Assembly: GCA_030704615.1 (NCBI GenBank)
Contig: CM060732.1
Span: 19,096,001-19,160,000 of the forward strand
Length of the DNA stretch: 64,000 bases
Reading direction: 5' to 3'
DNA from: Takakia lepidozioides
Lineage: Eukaryota > Streptophyta > Takakiopsida > Takakiales > Takakiaceae
A program made the position numbers and the translations under genes. The notes beneath the pieces are model-generated. The model was not told where the DNA came from. It searched no databases and saw only the letters and a program-made list of their open reading frames with translations. Positions within the stretch are counted from its first letter, which is position 1. Each line of letters begins with the position of its first letter. Shown here piece after piece: positions 57,584-64,000 of the stretch.

Positions 57584-59932
57584 CTAGCCTCTGACATTCA
57601 TCACAACTCTGACAATACTTGTGTACATCTTTGACAAAGTAGGCCACCAGTAACCTGCAAGTAGTATCTTCCTACTGGTAGTCTCTTCTCCAAAATGACC
57701 TCCAGCCACTCCTTTATGAACTTCCTCCAAAACTTTATTTACTTCATGGTGGTACAAGCATCGTTTAAGTACTCCATCAGGTCCTAGCTTATACATTCTG
57801 CCCCCTACCATAGTATAAGGTAAAGCCTTGATAGCGATTCTCTTCCTCTGCTCCTTACCATAACTAGGTGGGCACTGACCATGAGTAAGGTAGTATCTGA
57901 TTGGCCACTGCCAATCTAACCATTCATCTGCACTTCCCTGCACCTCCATTGCAAATAAACTCGCATCAGGTAATTTGTCGTCTACTCCTGTGGCGGGCTC
58001 TCCTGTTGTTAGGCGTGACAAATGATTTGCCACAAGATGCAAACGGCCAGACTGGTAAACAACTTTGAACTCAAACTCGTGCAAGATTATTAACCACCTT
58101 GCTATCATTCCACTTATCAAAGGTTTGTTCACCAGATATATCAGAGCCTGGTGATCCACATAAAACATAAACTTTCTTCCCAATAGGTAATGCCTGAATT
58201 TCTTGACTGCATAAATCATTGCCAGTGCTTCTCTTTCAGTTGTGCTATAGTTCCTTTCAGCACTGTTCATCAACCTGCTAGCATAGTACACAGGTGAATC
58301 TATATTTCCTGTAACATTTTGGGCTAACACCGCTCCCAACGCTTCTCCTGAGGCATCATAGTGAACATGAAATACTACATGCCAGTGAGGGTTAATCAGC
58401 ACAGGTGTAGTTGTTACTGACAATGTAAGTTCCTCAAAAGCCTGTTGACATTCAGCTGTCCATGCAAACACTGCATCTTTCTTCAGAAGCTTGCTCAATG
58501 GTGCTGCTATCTGTGCATACCTTTTGACAAATCTTCTATTATAACTGGTTTGTCCAAGGAATCTCCTTAGACTCTTAACATTTACTGGTGGTGGAGAGGC
58601 TTTAATGGCCTCTGTCTTCCTGGGATCCACAAGAAGTCCCCTCTTACACACAATGTGTCCCAAAAGCACCCCTGAGTTCACACAAAAAGTACACTTCTCT
58701 GGATTCAGGCCCAGACCTCTCATCCTGCATCTGGCCAAACATAACTCCAATTTATGCAAGTGCTCATTCTTAGAGCTGTACACACTGAAATCATCCAAGA
58801 ACACCTGCATGAAATCATCCAGATACTCATGAAAAGATTCACTTATTACTCTCTGAAAGGTTGCTGGTACATTACAAAGTCCAAAATGCATGACTTTGTA
58901 TGCATAAGCACCCCAATATGTGATGAAAGCTGTCTTTCCCTGGTCTTCTTCTGCCACTTGCACTTGATTATAACCACTGAAGCCATCCATGAATGAGTAC
59001 ATCTCATGGCCTGCCACAGTGTCCAATACCGCTTCTGTGAATGGCAAGGGAAAATGATCTTTCTTCGTGCAAGCATTCAACTTCTTATAGCTCACACAAA
59101 CTCTCAGTTTACCATTCTTCTTGGGAACTATCACAATGGGTGACAACCAAGTTGTATACTCTATCGGGTATATAAACTTAGCCTCAGCCAACTTCTTGAT
59201 CTCTTCTCCAACCTTTTGTGCATAGTTAGGATTCATTCTGTACCTTGCCTGTTTGATTGGTACTGACCCTGGTTCCAGTTCAATCTTATGCTGACAGATC
59301 TCAGGTGGTATCCCTTTTAGATCCTCGTAGCTCCAAGCAAATACATCTCTGTATTTGATGAACAAACTCTTAGCTTCCTCAAAGAATTCTGGCTCCAAAT
59401 CAGCCCCTATCTTCACCATCCTCGGTTCATCTTCAGTTCCCACATTCACTTCTCTCACCTGCTCATCAGCTGTGATTGTCCATCCAGTCACCACTTCATC
59501 CTGTAAACTCACAGTGGCTGGTTCATCTAGGATTTCCATTTCTCCCTCTCTTTCTTCATAGAAATGTGGTGGGTAACTGTTTGTTTCACCTTCAATTGGT
59601 GTTGCTGTCACTACACCACAGCAGATACCTTTTAAACAACTTAGGCCTTCCAGCTGCATCTCTGCAACCTGCTCCCACTCTGGGTGTGCAGTGAACAGGG
59701 TAGCTTCCTGCTCCTCATCAAGTCCTCCCCTCCAGTCATACTCCCTGACCCCTCGAGGTCTTCTCGTAGCAGGTAATCTACTAGATTTCTTAGTGACAAT
59801 TTGTATCTTGTGCATCCCATCATGCACAGTTAGTAGCTGGGAATTCCAGTCATGGAATACCCTGGCCTGCTTCAGCCACGGACGTCCCAACAATAAGGAG
59901 TAAGCTTCCATGACTTCATCCATTTTCAACAC
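57584..59932 (-). pseudogene. Protease end, reverse transcriptase, RNase H and integrase finger
   Basis: 782 codons. The first residues (SLLLGRPWLKQA) are the end of the aspartic protease. RT spans about residues 200-450, with PIVIVPKKNGKLRVCVSYKK, FGLCNVPATFQR and the catalytic FLDD (about residue 377) in place of the commoner YxDD. RNase H starts near 520 (YDASGEALGAVLAQ), then TEREALAMIYAVKKFRHYLL and YVDHQAL. The integrase His pair (HHEVNKVLEEVHKGVAGGHF) and YWWPT follow. The frame is lost near 57628, just before the Cys pair of the finger. The start is not a true start: sequence before Met lies in the gag-protease frame with a one-base shift near 59965. Confidence 0.9.
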
Positions 59933-59934
59933 AG

Positions 59935-62676
59935 TTATTTGATCATAAAGATCATCTTTTGAATCTGTATCTTAACTCCTCTTATCAATCCCAATGGTTG
60001 TACACTTCTTTGATCTGCCATTGTTACTGTAAATGGGGCTGGTTTCATGTTACTTAGACCAAGCTTCTGCCTTAATTGGGTTGTCATGATATTCACTCCT
60101 GAGCCTCCATCTATCAGTACATCAGTTAGTTCTGTGCTTCCAATTCTCAATTGGATTACTGGCATAGAATCATCAAAGTCCATGACTGTTTCTCGCCCTT
60201 CCGGCTTCACATTATAACTGGTCACCTTGCTGTTCAGGTCTGTGTTCCTTGTCACATGGGCAATTCGATTGATTGCTTGATACAGCCTGTGTCTACAATA
60301 AGGTGCCACAGCCAATAGCTGTCCAATGATAATCTCCGCTTTGGATTGGCATATTACTTCAGCCAAAGTCCCTTCATTACTCTGCATGTCTGCAGCTTCT
60401 TTCTTCCCTTCATCCTCACTCACTTCCTCTTCTCTATCAGAATCAGAGGAATCTGCCATAGGAATATCAGTACTCTTCTGCATTTCCCTTATGGTATCTG
60501 CCACTTCCTTGTGCAGTTCCTTCTCATCTCTCCAAGCCTCATCATCTTCAGGCACATCACTGCCATCTTCATTATCATCATCTTCCTCATCTACTGGAGG
60601 TATTAGTTTGGCTTTGCTTCTCGTTACTATCATTGTACTTACTTCTGGTACAACACATGGCCTAACCATGTGAGCTGCCACCACTGGCCCCTCATTCACA
60701 GGAGCTCTCATCTCATTCTGGTGTCTGATCCATAATGGACAGGCTGCCTTGCGATGGCCTGCCTGATTACAATAGTAACACAGTTCTTCCCCATTAGGTC
60801 CTCGCCCTTGGTCTTTTCTGGAATTGTTTCTGTAATCCTGATTCCCTGGCTGGTAATTCCTCCTTGGATTACCCTGATAGTTGCCTCTGGAATTTCCTTG
60901 GTAATTCCCTCTTGGATTACCTCTCCCTTCCATGCCATTGTTATAACCACCAGGCCTACCATAGTGGTCCTGATCACTGTTTCTTCTTGGCTGGGGCTGC
61001 ACTTGATGCACCCTTACTTGCCTAGGTTCTCTAGCTGCTGTCCTTCTGTTGTAGTAACAATTCTCAGTAGAATGGTTATCCATTTTACAGATAGTACAGT
61101 GTTTCTCCTTCATGTGGCATTCAGTGGTGGTATGGCCTTTATTCTGACACTTTGCACACCAAACACCATTCCTCCAATGTGTTGCAGCCTCTGTGGCATA
61201 CTTCTTCAAGATTTCTTCTAATCTTTTCTCATAGTTATCCCTCTTCAACTTCTCCTTCCTCTTACTCTTCCTTTTCAGCTCTTGCTCTTCTTCCTCATCT
61301 GACTCATCCTCAGAGTCCTCATCATCCCTTTTCTCTCTCCTGAGCATTCCCAATTGCTCAATTCTGTTCGCTTTTTCAAATGCCTCCTCCACTGTATTAT
61401 GGGGTAACATATCCACTTTCTTTTGCAACTCTGGTCTTAGTCCACTCACAAACCAAGTCTTCTGTAAACCTGGTGCTGGTACAACAGCCAGCTTTTTCAT
61501 CATCAATTCCATCTTTTCCATATACTCCTCAACAGTTTCATGCTTCTTTTGCTTTAACTGTTGTAAACTTCCATACACTTCATCCTCAGTTTTACTTGTC
61601 CTGAACCTATTTTGGAATGTTGTATTCAAGCCATTCCAAGTTAGGAAATGATTATCAGGGAATCTTGCATACCATTCACTTGCTTTCTTGATAAGTGAAC
61701 AAGGAAACAGTCTCATCTTGGCATCATCGCCATTCTCATTGTTCACAATACACATGTGCTCAAATTGGCTAATGTGTACATCAGGATCCCCTTTTCCTGA
61801 ATATATTGGAAAATGTGGTTTTTCATGTGTTGGTTGTAACGCCATCTGTGGCCCTACCTTCTGCCCACTGACAGATGTTGGCCCCCTTGCTGGTGCTGGT
61901 CCTTGAGGACCTGTTGTAGTTGTGGTGGAATTTCCACCAAGTGGTGACCCCTGAGCACTCCCTGCTACTGGCCCCACTATATTCACAGTATTCCCAGCTC
62001 TAGTTGCACTACTTCCCACACTCCCTGTCCCCCCAGAGCCTGATCCAGGCTGCCCGCCTGATCCCCCTGAGCCGACACCTTCGTTGGCCTGTGATCCAAG
62101 TGCTCCACTTGATCCAGGTCCAACGGGTTGGGATGTCCTGGTTGTAGTCTCAACCTCAGCTGTTGGGTCTATTTCTTCATACTCTTCCTCTTCCAATTTC
62201 TTCTCTCTGTTTTCATCCTCCAAGTTCTGTCCTTGGGTTTCTTCTTCACTCATGTAACTCAACTGCAATGGTGTTGGAGAGTCTGAACTCTCCGTTGGCT
62301 CTGCCACATCCTCTCCTCCTTCTTCATCTTCCGTTTCAGAAACTGGAGTTCCTGCTTTTAGTGTTCCATGCCAACTCTTATCAAAGATTTCTGTCAAATC
62401 TTTTATCCAGGGATGTACCTCAGATCTTTCACCTCGTGGTTGATCTTCTTCCAGTACCAATTCCCTTAATCTTTCTTGCAAAGAAAAAGAAGGAGTGGCA
62501 TCCAACTCTAGTTCTTCCGGTATGGGTGATGTACTCTCTGATCTTAATGGTGTGAGAGGTCCAGATGATTCCCCTATGTCTATTCCTCTCTCCCAAAGAT
62601 ATGGATAATTAGCTTTCAGATAACTTTCTCTTTTTGCTGAATATCTCTGGAGTCTAGCTTCTCTTTCATCACTCAT
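59935..62676 (-). pseudogene. gag and protease of the large retroelement
   Basis: A 913-codon frame from an ATG (MSDEREARLQRYSAKR). Residues 1-270 are acidic and Ser/Gly-rich. The capsid-like gag domain follows (HFPIYSGKGDPDVHISQF, SEWYARFPDNHFLTWNGL, LKQKKHETVEEYMEKM). Three Cys/His knuckles lie at about residues 506 (CAKCQNKGHTTTEC), 525 (CTICKMDNHSTENC) and 631 (CYYCNQAGHRKAAC). The protease active site LIDGGSG is near 856, with Asp as the catalytic residue. The frame shifts near 59965, inside the protease, so the terminal residues are spurious. The gag frame equals the integrase and tail frame, which suggests one ancestral gag-pol-tail polyprotein. Confidence 0.88.
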
Positions 62677-62696
62677 GTCCCATGTCTTTCATTTCT

Positions 62697-63293
62697 TTAA
62701 TGTGGCAATAACCAAAACTCTCTTCTATAGTATCTCTCGTATATGCCTGGGTTTCTTTCAAGCTTCCATGCACCCTTGGCTATACTAGAAGTCTCCGTTA
62801 CCATATAACCATATGGCAAACAAGTCTGGAAAGCTGTTCTTGGTGTGAGTTTGATCCACAGAATATCCTTTGGAATCCAATTCTTTACCAGTACAAGCTC
62901 TTCATGCATATGAGTATAAACATTCACCTTACTTTCCTCCCAGCCTTCAAACTCTACTCGCTTAATGGATAGCAATGCTATCACATAAACCAGTGTTGGT
63001 AAACAACGTGCTCTTCCTCTACAGGCCACCTGATAAATCTTTATCATCCCTTTCTCCAGACCCCACTCAGGCTCAGCATCATGCACTCTCTTAAGAATGT
63101 TTTATTTACAACCGTCTGGCAATTCCAAGAACCTCTGAAAGGATTGTTTAGACAATCTTTCCTTCTCAGTTTCATAGGGAATTTGATTCACATCAAATTC
63201 TTTAATTCTCCAACCACCATGATCCCACCAGATGCCTGTCACATCTAGCTGTTCATGACCCAGTTCCCCAGTATGGTCGCGGACGGCTTTTAC
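62697..63293 (-). pseudogene. Extra ORF upstream of gag
   Basis: An open frame of about 199 codons, interrupted once by TAA at 63102-63104, ends 20 bp before the gag ATG. It reads VTGIWWDHGGWRIKEFDV, then SFQRFLELPDGC, the stop, then HDAEPEWGLEKGMIKIYQVA and RRVEF-like IKRVEFEGWEESKVNVYT. The composition is protein-like, with many aromatic residues. I recognise no domain. Ogre-type elements also carry an ORF before gag, but theirs is larger. No convincing start codon was located, so an intron or a missing start is possible. Confidence 0.5.
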
Positions 63294-63465
63294 TCACCCA
63301 TCCCTTCGCTATCCGAGGTGGAAACTCCAAGATAGAAGAGTTGGATATCTCTAAGCACTCAGCCTGCCCAGAACAATCAGTCATGACCTGCAGCTAGTGA
63401 ATCATGGTTGTGCTTCCTATTTGTATTCCTTCTTGCCTTCATGTTATCAATTTACCCTTCCGTGT

Positions 63466-63493
63466 ATACTGAAGCATCAGATTGCTTCAGTAT
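63466..63493. repeat. Perfect 11-bp hairpin in the retroelement leader
   Basis: ATACTGAAGCA (63466-63476) and TGCTTCAGTAT (63483-63493) are exact inverted copies with a 6-base loop. The position is upstream of the pre-gag ORF in element orientation. It could be an LTR-end or packaging-type structure; the role is unknown. No primer binding site could be assigned nearby. Confidence 0.7.
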
Positions 63494-63869
63494 CTACTAA
63501 GTTCCACTTAATCATGCATTCATTCCACAGTTTCACTCATGTCTCTCTACACAGTGTGATTGTATCGAATAAGTAGCAGATTGTGATTTATCAAGTATCA
63601 GGCCAATGCCATGGTGACTCTAATCTGCCCTACAGTATCACTACAGCTTTGCATGTACACGCATCTACTGTTCATCTCCCGTTCTTGCTCTCCGCCTGAT
63701 CTCCTCTCATGCATGACCAAGAACCCCTTCCCGTGAAGTGCCCCCTTCCTGTTGCCGCTCTCCTTAATCTATCCCCAAGCTGTTCTAACCACCTAACTAA
63801 CTAACCGTCACCCTGAAATAACACGTTTCCCCTGCAGATGTCATTCCCTGTCAATGATAACTGTTCCCC

Positions 63870-64000
63870 ATATACTGTGACAGGCTGTGTCAATCTATGC
63901 CGAGCTGTGACTGGCTGTGTAAAGCTGTGTCAGGTTGTGACTGGCTGTGTCGGGCTGTGTCGGGCTGTGCAAAGCTGTGGCGGCTGTGACTGGCTGTGAC
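63870..64000 (-). repeat. 5' LTR (partial) minisatellite at the window edge
   Basis: Units of GTGnnnGGCT run to the window edge (GTGACAGGCT, GTGTCAATCT, GTGACTGGCT, GTGTCGGGCT, GTGCAAAGCT, GTGGCGGCT). From about 63930 the order of units equals that at 51784-51850. This supports the two regions being the paired LTRs of one element. Confidence 0.7.

Larger units (their letters stand above)
51784..64000 (-). mobile_element. Very large non-chromodomain Ty3/gypsy-type element with extended integrase tail
   Basis: In its own direction (right to left) the element shows: LTR minisatellite (64000 to about 63870), leader, an upstream ORF (63293-62697), gag and protease (62676-59935), RT-RNase H (59932-57584), integrase (about 57540-56785), an in-frame tail to 52051, a polypurine tract (52030-52013), and an LTR starting TGTTAGAGGG at 52011. 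The left LTR copy matches the right-edge sequence only to about 51784, where they diverge, so it is truncated. The right LTR continues outside the window. At least 12.2 kb are present. RT and integrase resemble the plant OTA (Athila/Tat) or related non-chromovirus lineages. One-base shifts lie near 59965, 57628 and 57530, and stops are scattered, so this copy is inactive. Confidence 0.85.

Noticed and set aside
60754..61221. 155-aa plus-strand ORF
   Set aside because: Opposite strand of the gag zinc-knuckle region; hydrophobic composition is the usual antisense effect of basic coding sequence.

Overview
This is nuclear DNA of a land plant. The evidence is a MIR160 hairpin, a RIN4-type NOI-domain gene, PLS-type PPR repeats, a GT61 glycosyltransferase, spliced genes with GT-AG introns, and CACTA, Ty1/copia and Ty3/gypsy elements. 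The predicted mature miR160 starts with C rather than U. I recall this form from mosses, and together with the PPR style it hints at a bryophyte, lycophyte or fern, but the window does not settle the lineage. More than half of the annotated sequence is transposon-derived.

Layout. 1-4739 is the right part of a CACTA element: decayed tnp2 transposase, a B3-like fragment, GCGAC subterminal repeats and a terminal CAGTAGTG end. About 5600-6223 is a gypsy gag relic. 7012-9359 (minus) is a four-exon GT61-like gene that splices cleanly to 557 aa. 10470-13705 is a decayed PPR gene mixed with a dispersed repeat. 14500-16342 is a copia relic holding a 67-bp insert with a 12-bp duplication. 16400-21800 has no recognisable gene. 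21810-26407 is a structurally complete chromodomain gypsy element (LTRs, PBS, PPT, CAGGA target duplication) with a broken interior. It sits about 190 bp upstream of the TATA box of a MIR160 locus (hairpin near 26880-26990). 30317-30634 (minus) encodes a small membrane protein. 32-36 kb holds MITE-like and foldback repeats and an inverted second CACTA fragment. 38538-39095 is a P450 fragment. 40210-42580 is a GalT/ADP-glucose-phosphorylase-like gene with a frameshifted first exon. 43705-46605 (minus) is a four-exon RIN4-like gene of 334 aa. From 51784 to the right edge (minus) lies a very large gypsy-type element.

The large element is the most unusual feature. It has a short ORF ahead of gag and a gag with three zinc knuckles. 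Protease, RT, RNase H and integrase follow. After the integrase the same reading frame continues for about 1,580 codons. That tail contains a tandem peptide repeat, another CCHC knuckle, a helical domain, a long coiled coil and a basic C-terminus, broken only by isolated stop codons. A minisatellite with a 10-bp unit (GTGnnnGGCT) occurs both in the LTR sequence and in the coding part of this tail.

Genes that look intact are GT61, the 105-aa membrane protein, RIN4-like and MIR160. They do not form a pathway; they are single loci surrounded by repeats. Exon boundaries were chosen by hand from splice signals and reading-frame continuity. No database search was possible.
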